From assembly GCA_963920525.1 (NCBI GenBank), contig OY986439.1, positions 39,808,819 through 39,872,818 on the forward strand: a stretch of DNA of 64,000 nucleotides, given 5' to 3'. Origin of the DNA: Dichetophora obliterata (taxonomy: Eukaryota > Arthropoda > Insecta > Diptera > Sciomyzidae). Below the pieces are notes generated by a model, which saw only the letters and a program-made list of their open reading frames with translations, was not told the origin of the DNA and searched no databases. Of the stretch, positions 49,357 to 60,627 are shown piece after piece (positions within the stretch are counted from its first letter, which is position 1; every line of letters begins with the position of its first letter). Both the position numbers and the translations under genes were made by a program.

Positions 49357-51373
49357 GGGCGTTTATATACTCATTTCAAATGAGTCATTTGGTCCTATGT
49401 AAACGTAGCATTATTATTAGTTTTCACAGTTTTTTTTTTCTACAAACAAACACTTTTAGTATAACTAAACAATATTACTTTACCAATGCACTTTCTTAAT
49501 ACAAATTACTTATTCGACAACTTTGGTTCAAAAAGTTTGAATAAAATGTCTTGGGAAAAAAAAATAAATACCTGCTTCCGGTGAGTTATGCACACAGAAG
49601 CTTTAGCTGTTCCACGAAAAACTTTCAGATTTTCAGATTTTGTTCTGTTTATTTCATAGCATAAAATACATCATGATAATTGTCAAAATAGAAACAAAAA
49701 TCGGCTTTAGCCAGCAGCAGCAGTTGTCAACGTTATGACAACAGTTATGTTAAAACTTTTAATTATGTGCCCTCCTCTGTTGATGCCTTCAATATGAAGA
49801 TGAACCCCAAAATAAGTTGACAGAGGCATTAAATTAGAACAACATTTCATCTTTTCCCAGTAAAGCTGATTAAGCTTAAAAACAAGCTGGAAAATTAAAT
49901 AAAGAATGTTTATTTCTTAATTTATAGCATAACAACATTTCAAACTGAAACTTTATATCTCATGAAATCGCAAAACAGAAATTAACAATCCTAGCTTAAC
50001 TCATTCTTATCTTATATAATCATTTCCACAAAAACACTGAAGACTCCATCATGCTTAACGCTATTTATTCGCTTTTCAAAGTTTTTCTTTTCTCCTCTTT
50101 TGCAAACCAATCCTCAAAACAGATAGACTGCTTGTCTAATTCACAGACTGGCAGAGAGATACTAGTAGATGGTCTTGAGTGAGCAATGAGCCATTATCTC
50201 AACCAAAAAGTGTTGATATTATTTAACTGTAATAAACGACCACAACTTAAGCAGTTCTGCGGGAAATTTGCAAGAATTATTTAGCAATTATTAATAACAG
50301 GAAAAAAAATATAATGGAAGTGAACAAAGCAAAACAGAACACTCCACGCGCCTAAATTAAGCTTCAATTAAATATGCAGTCCTTGACAATTAGTGGCTAA
50401 TTAATAATTTTTCTGTGCCTAACTCAGATTGTGACCAGCATGAATGAAATTGATCACAAAAGAACGGGCAGCAAGCTTTTATTTCAAAACAGGCAGTTGA
50501 GTGAAAAAAACATTCAGCAATTTAAGCCCTCTTTTTTTACCTACAGTCTACATAGTTTTAAGTTAGTTTTACCTTGTTTTTCCTATTAAATATTCATTGA
50601 AATTTGTCAAACTTTTAGTTGTTGTTTGAGCTCTAAAATCTGTTTATCAACCAGCTGCTTACTATGCAGACCTGATAAGCTTGAAGTTAAACCGAAACTG
50701 ATATGAGAGCATAACGTTAACACAACACAATACTGATGATAGTCATCTTTAAGGCAGCTGAAGCGAAAAAAGGTTCACATTTTGTAGCTTCCCTGTTTTC
50801 GCAAATAATTGCTGCTTGCTGCTTTTTCGGTATATTAAAAACATATGTTAATATTTAAAGTTATTCTTTCTGACTACTTACAAACTCATATATATTCGTG
50901 TTTATATGTAAATTGAGGTTATTTTGGCTTTTAAAATGTTTAGTAGTGATAAGATGTTAATGCTTAAAGCGCCGGAAAATCAAAAGATAACCGTAAATTT
51001 GTTTAAAAACCTTTAAACGATATAAACTCGTTTAACATTACATTGAGTTCATTGTGAAGTGCTTTGGAAAGCGAACGATAAAATCCGCAACGGAAATGGA
51101 AACATTATGCATGTTATTTTTTGGTATGTAAATCATATTTTTGACAGATTTACAAGCTCCTAACTTATTGATAAAAAAAAATATAAGCACACTGAAAAAA
51201 ATCAACACCTTTGTAATGTTATATGGTGGAGATGCGTCCTGCGACCTAAATGAGATCTATTGTACCTTATTCTCAAAGCTCCGCTGGGTTGGCGGATTAT
51301 ATGATTTCACCCAGACCTATTTCCCTGATGAATTTGATAATGTCCTAAGTTCAAGGGATGAAATTTTCTATAT
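49357..51373. other. AT-rich DNA; probable 3' tail of the antisense LINE at its right end
   Basis: No gene recognised from 49357 to about 51150. From about 51180 to 51373 the minus strand continues the LINE reading (SSLELRTLSN), a degenerate C-terminus. Confidence 0.45.
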
Positions 51374-52690
51374 ACTCAGCTCATAGTTAAACAGAGCTAA
51401 TTTACGTCTGCGAGCCACAGCGTTGCAGTTTGTAAGTAGATGTAATGAAGTTTCCTCTACTTCTTCACAGAAACGGCAGTTGCTATCGGTTTCTATGCCC
51501 AATTTCATCAAGTGATATTTAAGTTTGCAGTGTCCTGTAAGAATCCCCGTTAGAATTCTTAGATTTGGTCCACCTAAGCTTATGCACAATTTTGCTCTAG
51601 AGTGTTAAAATCTCTGAGGAGCACTTTGGATGGTCTTAGCTTTGGGAGGCTTTTCCAAAGTTTTGAACCTCTCCTCCCTTCTTAGTTCTTCGTTAATATA
51701 ATGTGTGCCTAATCCGTAGAATCGTTCTGGTCCTATATATTTTTTTGATTCACCCCGTCGCGCTAAGCCATCGGATTATTCGTTACCTTGTATTCCTTTT
51801 CTTCCTTGGACCCAGAGTATAGTAACAGTGTTTTTCTTGCCTAGTTGATTGAGTTTCATGTTATTTTCGATGATATCTTCCAGGAAACTTATGCTTTAAT
51901 TGCTGCTTGGCTGTCTTATTTCACAATTTTATCCTAATTTCCGGTCAAGGTTGAATTGAGCACACAGCTGTTTTTCTAGATTTTCCGCTTGGAAGATACT
52001 GGGTGCTGTCCCCATAGGATCAAAGTGCTTGGTTCTTGGCCCATACACCCCTGCGCCTATACCTTCCAATGTTTTGGAGCCATCCTTATACCATAATATA
52101 CTGTGTGGTTTGTCGACTTGCGATATTATCACGCTGTCCCACTCTTTCTTAGTATTAAGCTAAATTTCGAAGTGTTATTCGAAGTTGTACCTTTTGACGT
52201 TATCGTCTCTTGATAGATCGATATAAGGGGTGTGCTTTGCAATATCTTCCTTCTCTCTACTGCTGATAGTTTTACTTAAACCTGTCTCCTTTTTAGCAAT
52301 GCGTACCAGAGTTCGCTTAGCTACTCCCTCTAAGACAAGGTGTAAGGATGTTTGGTCCAGAATTACTTCTCGTGATGCTGTAGGGAGGTCCTCATGCCAC
52401 CTGTGATGCACACGCAGACCAGTCTCTGCACCTTTGTTGGCATATTCCTCATTGTGGTTAGCTTGTTTCTTTCAGGTACTGCACCATAGGTGAGGATGGG
52501 TCTCACCATCATGGTTTACTTCCAGTGAAGAATTGTTGGGTTTCAACCCCAGCTTTTCCCCGCCAGCTTTTCTACATACCATGAGTGTGCGCGTTGCTTT
52601 GTTTATAGTTTCCGCTGCATGTCTTCTCCAGAGAAGCCTTGATTCTAGTGTGATTCCGAGGTACTTTACTTCTCATTTGTAGGGAACTTC
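51374..52690 (-). pseudogene. LINE ORF2 3' half (RT thumb, RNase H, zinc knuckle), antisense, broken
   Basis: Read on the minus strand from about 52690. KYLGITLESRLLWRRH and NKATRTLMVCRK are the region after the reverse-transcriptase palm. Then, with frameshifts, come PTASREVILDQTSLHLVLEG and VAKRTL. The RNase H domain follows (WYKDGSKTLEGIGAGVYGP, MGTAPSIFQAEN), with the first catalytic Asp kept in KDGS. The C-terminus is GILTGHCKLKYHLMKLGI and a CCHC knuckle C-x2-C-x8-H-x4-C (CRFCEEVEETSLHLLTNC). LINEs with RNase H downstream of RT include the I, LOA and Outcast-type groups; I cannot pick between them by eye. The 5' part (endonuclease, RT palm) is missing, and the foldback at 52693 starts exactly where homology stops. 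Confidence 0.88.
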
Positions 52691-52692
52691 CG

Positions 52693-53568
52693 TAGCACAG
52701 AACTTTTGATTCTTATCTGATTGTCTAAATTTTGGTTATTGTGTTGACGTTTTCCTTAAATTTGGCAAATTGATAATTTGCATAATTTTTGCATATACTT
52801 TTTTTTGTTTTTAAGAAATGTATACTTGAATGCAATTTTTAAACTTTTTCAAAAAACTTAAAATTAGGTTTTATATCTCGGGCACTAGAAGTGGTACCGA
52901 AGATAATTTTCTTAATTTAGATTTTTCATATATTTCTGTACAACACCCTGTCCAAAAGAATCAATTTATAGTATCAGGTTAAGACCACGATTTTTTTTCC
53001 TATTTCGATTTTTTAAAAAAAATTTCCGTCCCAAAATGAATTTTATTATTTCGTTAAAACACCTCAACTCAGCATTCACAAAAATTTTATACTAAAATTT
53101 TGAGTTTCTGAGTTTGCCATACGATGGGTATCAATTTACTTAACAATTATTGTTTTGAAGTGTTTTAATGAAATAATAACCATAAAGGAGATATGAACAA
53201 AAATGTTACATTTCATGCTTGAAGTAATTTTTTTTTTATATATAAATATATGAAAAAAATCGTGGCCTTTTCCTGCTGTTTTAAAAAAGATATTTTTAGG
53301 CAGGGTTTCGTTCAAAACTATTTGCAAAATCCGAATTGAGAAAATTATCTTCGGTACCACTTCTGGTGCCCGAGATATAAAACCTTATATTAATTTTATT
53401 GAAAAAGTTAAAAAATTGCATTCAAATATACATATCTACAAAACAAGAAAATGCATATGCGAAAAATATGCAAATTATTAGTTTGCCATCTTTAAGAAAA
53501 GCCTTAACACTGTAATCAATATCACCAAAATTTAGACAATCAGAAAACACATAAAACTTCTGTGCTAT
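52693..53568. repeat. Large foldback: about 310-bp inverted arms, 250-bp spacer
   Basis: The left arm (52693-53005) runs from tagcacagaactttt through tctgattgtctaaatttt, ggttttatatctcgggcac, gtggtaccgaagataatttt to ccacgatttttt. The right arm (53255-53568) is its reverse complement at about 80% identity. The ends abut the LINE fragment. Non-coding; no target duplication visible. Confidence 0.88.
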
Positions 53569-54050
53569 CTTGAGTGTACCTTTAGATTCGAATTTCCTTC
53601 ACACAGGACTTTTTGGGTAATAACCAAGAGTAGCATCGTGTTTGCCAAAATATTGTCAGTTAAGGCTCATATTTACGTTTGCTTTAACACATATGTTGTT
53701 TTTCTTACAAAAATTAAAGCATTTTGAAATCATGATTTTTACTGTTTTTCTCAAAAAAAAATTTGTTCTTGCGGGAGAGGAAGATATCCTTATTTTTTCT
53801 AATTTTTTTTTTTTGGAGATCCTGTCCAAATAATGCAACTTTTGAGACCTCTTAGAATATGAAATTCGAAAAAAATTGTTATTCATTACGCCCTATTTTG
53901 CATGCTATTTTGTATTGAAGCAAGGAATATAAATGTCTTGAATGTTTGTGTGTATGCATGTTAGGCAGCGTGGCAAAAAAAAAATACAATATCATAGCGT
54001 TCTTTGATTCTATGGAAAGTTTAATAAATAGAAACAGCTTTGGTTTTTGT
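53569..54050. other. AT-rich DNA, nothing recognised
   Basis: No gene or repeat recognised. Confidence 0.4.
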
Positions 54051-54600
54051 ACGCATGCACAGTGGCTCATATGACTGTTTTCAGCTAATTAAATTAGTTA
54101 AACGTAAATTAAATAAACGTAAAAAGCAGTGCTGCACATTTTTTATTTTTCGGACATAATTTCTTAGAAAATCTGTGAAAAGCATATAAAATTAGAATAT
54201 ATCGAAAATCATATCGAATATTAAAGTCTATTTCTATTTTTTCTCTATTTTTAAAATTTTTAAATTAAAAAAATTTTATCACTTGATGAATATGAACTAA
54301 AATTATTATTTAATTAGAATTGAAATCATTAGTACTTCTTACTTAAATAAAAACAAAAAGTTTGTTATGTGAAATATTTTTCTAGTCAAAAAAAAAATTA
54401 ATGTAATATTTTTCATTAAATTTTTTAAGTGTATACATAAATTTTTCCATTGTCTACAATTTTTTGAAAAAAATATTTTTGTACTTAGTATAAACTTTTT
54501 CAAATCTTTGTACCCTACCGGTGAAATTTTTTTATCCGCCAAAACAAAAAAAGTTAATTTTATTCGCTAACAACCCTCATATTCGCCACTGTGCATACGT
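54051..54600. mobile_element. MITE with acg(c/t)atgcacagtggc ends (550 bp)
   Basis: Left acgcatgcacagtggctcat, right reverse-complemented acgtatgcacagtggcgaat: 16 bp with one mismatch, then weaker pairing (atatga, gtt). If CAGTGGC is the true end, tgca flanks both sides. Non-coding. Confidence 0.6.
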
Positions 54601-54624
54601 TTCAAATACAAGAACCCGAAACTA

Positions 54625-54920
54625 ACGAGAGTATATGCCGTTGCATTCACCGCTTCGTGAACAATTAATTAATGAATGAAGAGCCAATGAACGACAAGTG
54701 AGGAATTTAAGAAGAGATGAATAGCAACAGTTTCTTCGGAAGATTAAAAAATATTTTTGTTTACGAACTGGTTTTTTCTTCTTCAGTTCATGAACAAAAA
54801 AAAAAAAATCTGCTCAGCTCTTCACGAAAATAAGCTGCTAACTTTGATTTTTCTTTATATTCTTAAATGAATCAAAGAAGCAATAATGAGCAGTTCATGA
54901 ATGAGCAAATGTGAACGCTG
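54625..54920 (+). repeat. Dispersed repeat R1, copy 3
   Basis: Diverged copy of the repeat at 8710-8992 and 14382-14665, in the same orientation; shared gaagagatgaatagcaacag and gagcagttcatgaatg. Here it is followed directly by a LINE C-terminus, which the other two copies lack. Confidence 0.78.
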
Positions 54921-54931
54921 ATGTTTAGTGC

Positions 54932-55141
54932 ATGAAAGACGATGCTCCAGTGAAGAAAATATTTGATTCGGTAACCAGCGGTGGTGGTCAACGCAAAAGA
55001 GGACGACCGCATTTCCGTTGGAAAAACTAAGTAAACGACAACCTGACGAAACTTGGAATTTCCAACAGGCTCCAGCAAGTGAGATATAGAAAGGGCTGGC
55101 GCACGTTCTTAGATGAGGCCAAGATCGACATACAGCTGTAG
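54932..55141 (+). pseudogene. C-terminus of a LINE ORF2
   Basis: A 70-codon frame reads MKDDAPVKKIFDSVTSG, RKRGRPHFRWKN, an in-frame TAA, VNDNLTKLGISN and GWRTFLDEAKIDIQL, then TAG. The pattern RGRPxxRWxDxVxxDLxxLGxxNWRxxAxxRxxWRxLLxEAK is the extreme C-terminus of a widespread insect LINE group. Only this tail remains; a (caag)n tail follows at 55152-55168. Minus-strand open frames across it are shadows. Confidence 0.75.
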
Positions 55142-55765
55142 CGCCAACTAAGCAAGCAAGCAAGCAATATGTAACTGCATGTATAGTTTTTTAATATGTG
55201 ATTACCAGGTTTATTATTTCGATGACGTGTCATCTTTTTTCTGCAGCTTTTAAGATGTTCCCTGGTTACTTAGAACGTTCATTTATGTTTCATAAATTTC
55301 AAATATGAAATGTTTTTTATGTAATTTTTTGCTAATTTTTCATCGTTTTTTATTGGTTTCAGTTTTCAGGTATTTTTTTACTAGTTTTAGGGAAGTTTTG
55401 GGTAATTTTTAAAGATTTTTAAGTTATTTTATTGCCATTTTAAAAATTTTCAATTTTTGGAGCATTTTTCGGTTTTTGAGATAATTTTAGTGTAATTTGA
55501 AAATATATTTTTTTTTTCGTATTAAAATCTGTAAAACATATTCTTTAAACAATAGAGTCCTTCAATCAAAAACATCACCTCTCGAAAAAGGATTAGCTTT
55601 GTTCATAGACCTCGATACAAAAAAGTTCTGCGCGTGGTAAAACTGACGAAAGGGTATGTACAAATATGAAACAAACGTTAGATAAAAACCCAGGATATGA
55701 TAATTTTTATTGACTCTATTTATATGCTTTATTGCTGAAATATTAAGGGGTAAGATTTTGAATAC
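55142..55765. other. AT-rich DNA, nothing recognised
   Basis: T-rich, with repeated ggtaattttt/agttttaggg words. No gene seen. Confidence 0.4.
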
Positions 55766-55767
55766 TA

Positions 55768-56971
55768 CACTCACAGAACTAAACCCATTGCCGCAACCGA
55801 AAAATTGCCCTACTAACTTTGTCGATTGTCGGAAATTTTCTAAATGCAATTGCCACAATCGCCAATTTCCCAATTGAACTAATTGCGTCATTCCGTTGCG
55901 AGAATGGAACTGCAGACAAGCTTTTGAGCCATTCGGTTGTGAACAACGAACTGTTTATCGCGCTTACCAGATGTCAGTTATATGAACCAACCGAGTCTTC
56001 CCATCGTTTCGACTTACGAGTGTGAAAAATAAACGATGAAAATAAACATGCTTTGTTGATGCTAATTTTGCAAATTTGCATATTTTTAAGAAGAAATAAA
56101 TTAGATTTATTTCAACTGCACAATTTTTATTTATTAAAAATTGAATCACTTCATTTTGAACACTTAACTAACCACTTGCAGCGAGAATACCGACCGAACC
56201 ATAAACAAAGGCGCGACGAGCAACATAGCGAGTGTAAAAATCAAACGACGGAAACAAGGATTGTTTTGTTGTTGTTTTTTATTGTACATTTGCAGTTATT
56301 TAAGAAGAAATTAATTTAATAAATACAGACTGCACAAGTTATATTTATTTTATATTAGATAAAATATATTTTTTAATTAATTCCTTTACCTAAAAACACT
56401 TCAACAATTTGCACCGAGAACACACACTAGAAATCAACCGAATACTGAACAAAAGAGGAACGAGCAACACAGCGAGCGTGAAAAAGCGACGGTTGTGGTT
56501 AAGGTGACCACATGTAAGTTATTTTTATTGACTATTCGTCTGTTGCAATTGACTTTGGTGGCGGTGCAACTGAATATTGAAACATCGTTGCAATTCGGTG
56601 GTAACGCAAGAAAAATTCTTTTGACAGAATTAACAATGCGGATATTTCAACTACTCCTTTTATCCGTAAATCTGTAATTGTACTGGTCAGTTGTTTTGGA
56701 TAAATTGAGATTGCTTAGACGGGAAGTAAGTTGAAATGGCAAATTCCATTCAGTTCTTGCAACTTAAGCATAAATATTGAATGTTAACCGAATTGTTATT
56801 TAGGCATGAAGTTACAATAATAAAATAAGCATTTACGTCAGCCGAAAGTCGATTATGCTTATATAATTACAGTTAAATAAACAGAGTTTTAATTGAAACA
56901 AACACTTTATGAGTACCCCACTTAAAAAGTATTTACTATAACCTAACGCCAACAAATTATTTTTGTGAGTG
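55768..56971. mobile_element. TA-flanked element E with cactcacaraa ends (1204 bp)
   Basis: TA lies at 55766-55767 and 56972-56973. Left CACTCACAGAACTAA; right reverse-complemented CACTCACAAAAATAATTT. Subterminal caattgcc/gcaattg-rich blocks also occur on both sides. No transposase. Confidence 0.55.
56045..56492 (+). repeat. Tandem pair of about 235-bp repeats inside element E
   Basis: Two diverged copies share aagaagaaat, gcgagaa, gcgacgagcaacatagcgag/ggaacgagcaacacagcgag and a terminal cgacgg. Boundaries about 56045-56253 and 56254-56492. Confidence 0.7.
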
Positions 56972-56973
56972 TA

Positions 56974-58970
56974 TGAAATTAGAAGAGAAACTTACATCCG
57001 ATGACATATCGTCTTTTATAAATGTTTCTCTTGTCAAATAAATTTAAAGTTAAGTAATTTTTTTTAAAGCTTTTGTTTTGTTTATTTTTTATGTATTTTT
57101 TTGCGGTTTTTTAGGTAATTTTTGTAATTTGTTATGTAATTTTTGCAGTTTTTTAGGTCATCAAAATCCGAGCCTTGGTGATTACAAATGCAATAAAATT
57201 CTATTTTACTGGAAAATGCTTTTCACAGCGTGTTTGGAGGAGTACACATTTATTTTATTTTAATATTTATAAAAGCATTATGTCAAAAGCTTTTACTCAT
57301 AACTCCTTTTAAAGTAAAGTTGTAAAGAACAGAGTTGAAAAATTGTATGAAAACAAAAGTAAAACAAATTAAAATTTAGTCTTCTAAGCAGTCTTTAACT
57401 GTTTTTACGGCAATATTAAAACAATGTTTGGTAAGAAATTTTTGCATCCATATTTATTGTTTTTTTGTTTTAAAAGATTAGAACTAAATTATTTTTATTT
57501 ATTAAAGAAACCTCATTTGCAGAAATGACGCTTCCCCCAACCAATAGCAGAGATGAGTTTATAGCTCAAAATTAACTCTTGTGATGCACTTCCACCTTTT
57601 ATCTCTCCTTTGCTTACGCTTAAAACCAAGCTGTGGGTGTCTTAGCAGTGCCCTAAGAACACACAAAGTGAAGTGGCTGCTTTAAGGACCATCATCAAGT
57701 TTCAGTCTAGCAGGCTTGCGCAAAAGTAACGGATGGTGATGAACAGAGCGACCGAAAATTAAGAGGATAACACAGGAAAAAAAAAAACATTGCAAGCACT
57801 CAGTGCAGCATAAAAATAAGTTGCGCATAAATTTACGAGCATAATTTGAGCAGCGCTTCGTCCTCTTTCCACGAATCCAGCTAAAATCGTTTTACGTTAA
57901 TATGCCAAGAAGCAGTTTAAGTTAATTTATGTTACGCAGCGAAGCAAACAAAAGTATAGGGGAAAAAAAAGTATGAAATTAAGCAACCAAAGGATGTTTG
58001 CGCTGCTCTGGTCGCGGCAGACTGATAAACGGATGTTAAGGTTGCTAAAGTAGCAAAGAAATGCATGCAGGGAAAAATCAAAACGCAAAAATAAAAACAA
58101 CCAACAACAGACATAATTTTAATGAGCAGCAGTTAAAAAATAAGCTCCATATTGCTTTTTGGCCCAACCTACGAGTGACTCCCCACGGAAAGCCAGTCAG
58201 CAGCAGCACCAGCAGCAGCACCAGCAGCACACAACAGGCACCAACATTATTTATGTTGATTCTTGTGCTTTTAACAACATGTAGAATATGCTGGTTGGTG
58301 TTTTAATTAATGTTGCCACGTCTTGCTAGCAGCATATTTTTATATACCTACGTTTTTAACGTACGTTGCTCCTACCATAATTTTAATATATTATTATTTT
58401 CTTTTTTATTTTTTTTTTAGTACCTTTTTATTAGGGCAACATTTATTACTCACCCAATTTGATGTTTATGTAAATGGACGCTATTAATGCAAGTCCTGTG
58501 CATAGGTCCTGTAAAAAATTAAAAAATAGAATTTATTAGTTGTGCTAAATTTGTGTGAATTTTATATGGTTTTATTTTAATGCCTAAGTATGAATTTCAC
58601 TTTGAAATATGATGCGTATAACGCGATTACATTGATTAATATGCATAATTTTTTTCAGTGCTAATTGTAAGCCTTAAATAAATTACGAAAAAACAAAAAG
58701 TTATTCAACGTGAAAATACATAAAGCCAAAATTGTAAAGCATGCTATAATATATTAAAATAATGAGGGTCTCATCTGCTTTTCACTTATAAAAAATGCAC
58801 ATTTTAAATGTTTTGAGTAGAAAAACATCTGCATTAAGGAAAACACAGCACAGTTCGACGTTTATGTACCAAATGGTTTTATGCCATTTTACCGATCGTC
58901 CAGTTAGTAGCAGGTAAATGTTTGGTACAAACTTTGTACTGTTTGTTTAGAGTTTTTTGTAATCTGTAAA
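56974..58970. other. AT-rich DNA with an agc-rich patch
   Basis: No gene recognised. 58197-58232 is a short (cagcag/caccag)n tract. Confidence 0.45.
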
Positions 58971-60627
58971 CAGTGGCTCACAACGAAAGTCAGGCAGGCA
59001 TTTCTTAGCACTTTCGCATTGGTTTCAGAAATGAAAAAGTATGAAGAAAATTGCAATTTATATTTTTTTCAAAACGTTATTTTTTGGTGAGCAAAATTAA
59101 ACAAAAACATATTAAAAAAAAAATTAGAACATAACGGTCAAAAAAATCCAAATTGAAACAAACCTATAAAAATGAGCTCACATTGAAATTAGGCCAAGTA
59201 CAGAAAAAATGCAAGTCGTGATCCCTTAACCTTTATTCTTGCTTAAAACATTTTACTACTGTGGGAATAATTTCAATCAAACGAAAAACTTAAAAAATAA
59301 ACTTTTCTCGAAAAGTGAATTAATCAACACTTTCTGCTCATGACAGATAATTATTTTAAAGGAAACCCCAAGCGACAAATTTCACAAATCGTCTTTAAAA
59401 ATAAATCAACAGTGCAGGATAAGATCAAGCTTTATATACAAGATAAGAGAATATGCAATAAAGAACGTACAGTAGCTAAAAATAAAATTAGCCCCAAAGA
59501 TAAAAGGTATGTTTTAAGAGAAATAATAAAAGACCCATTTTTCTCTGCACCAATGACCTCTAGGTCATGCTAAACTCAATTTAAAAAAGAGGTACACTCA
59601 GAAAAAATTTAAAGAGTTTTGAGAAAAAATTGTTTAAATTGAGAAGTAGCACAAAAAAAAGAACTGTAGCACTGTTAGCAAGAAAAATGTAAAAGAACGC
59701 TTAAATTTCTTGCATGAGCAAATGATCAAAGACTTTTCTTTCTGGAGCATGGTTAATAAAACAGAATACATTAGGATATTTAGCAATTTGAAACAATAAA
59801 CTTGTATAACATGTTTTGTTTACCGATGAGAGTTTATTTAATTTATATGCTTCAGGAAAGCGAAAACCGAATGAAGAATGTTGCAATAAAAATTTTAAAC
59901 ATACGGTTAAGGCTTATGGTAGAGGATCAGTCATGTTTTGGGGCTGTGTCTGATGTTGGAAGGATTCATTTCTTTGAAGGTATAATGGACAAAAAAAATG
60001 GTTATTGACATTCTGATGGCGCACGTAAAAGAAAGTGGGGTAAATAAGGAATTGCAGACAATTTTGAGTTTTACCAAGACAATGCCCTAAAAGATACGAC
60101 ACTCTTGGTAAAGAATTATGTTTTTGATATTTGTTCAAATTTCATTAAAACAACCTTACAAAACCCAGATTTAAATGTTTTAGAATATCTATGGAATGAA
60201 CTTAAGCCCGGTGTGCTGTATCAGAGATGGGAAACTAAAAAAAATCTATTAAAAAGTATTCTAAGTGAAGAGTGGGATCAGATTGGAGCTGATGTTGTTA
60301 AAATTTTGGCTGCACCCATGCCCAAAAGGCTGCAGGCAGTCATAAAAGAAAAAGGATTGTCAACAAAATATTAAATTCATAGTTTTAGCATTGAATTCCC
60401 TATCTACCCGACTTTCAATGTGAGCTCGTTTTTAAACCTTTAGTTTGATTTAGTTTTGTTTTACCGTTATGTCCTTAATTGTTAACTATGTTTCTGTTTT
60501 ATTTTGCTCACCAAACAATAACGTTTTGAAAAAAATATTTACTCTAAGTTACTTCTTACATTTTCATTTCTGAAACCAATGCAAAACTGCTAAGAAATGC
60601 CTGCCCGACTTTCGTTGTGAGCCACTG
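58971..60627 (+). mobile_element. Degenerate Tc1-type element with long IR/DR inverted repeats (1657 bp)
   Basis: Terminal inverted repeats of about 227 bp (58971-59197 and 60402-60627). Each contains an outer copy of gctcacaacgaaagtc and an inner copy gctcacattgaaag near 59175 and 60415. This double-site layout is the IR/DR arrangement of Tc1 elements such as Minos, Paris and Bari. TA follows the right end. A broken transposase lies between. Confidence 0.9.
59340..60374 (+). pseudogene. Tc1 transposase (DD34E), heavily mutated
   Basis: Tc1 transposases excise and insert their element at TA with a DDE triad. ATG 59340 opens a helix-turn-helix-like N-terminus (KRQISQIVFKNKSTVQDKI, RYVLREIIKDPFFSA) that stops at 59573. 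Pieces then follow in shifting frames: LFTDESLFNLYASGKRK with the first catalytic Asp, FGAVSDVGRIHFFEGIMD, then FYQDNALKDTTLLVKNYV with the second Asp. The last clean frame (60105-60374) carries NPDLNVLEYLWNELK with the catalytic Glu, then KRLQAVIKEKGLSTKY, ending just before the right inverted repeat. All three acidic residues survive, but stops and frameshifts prevent expression. Confidence 0.9.

Noticed and set aside
54855..55233. Minus-strand open frames, one with a hydrophobic start
   Set aside because: They overlap the sense-strand LINE C-terminus (RGRPHFRW motif) and look like shadows.
58061..58306. 81-codon open frame with Ser/Thr repeats and a hydrophobic end
   Set aside because: The repeats come from a short cagcag/caccag tract and nothing else supports coding.
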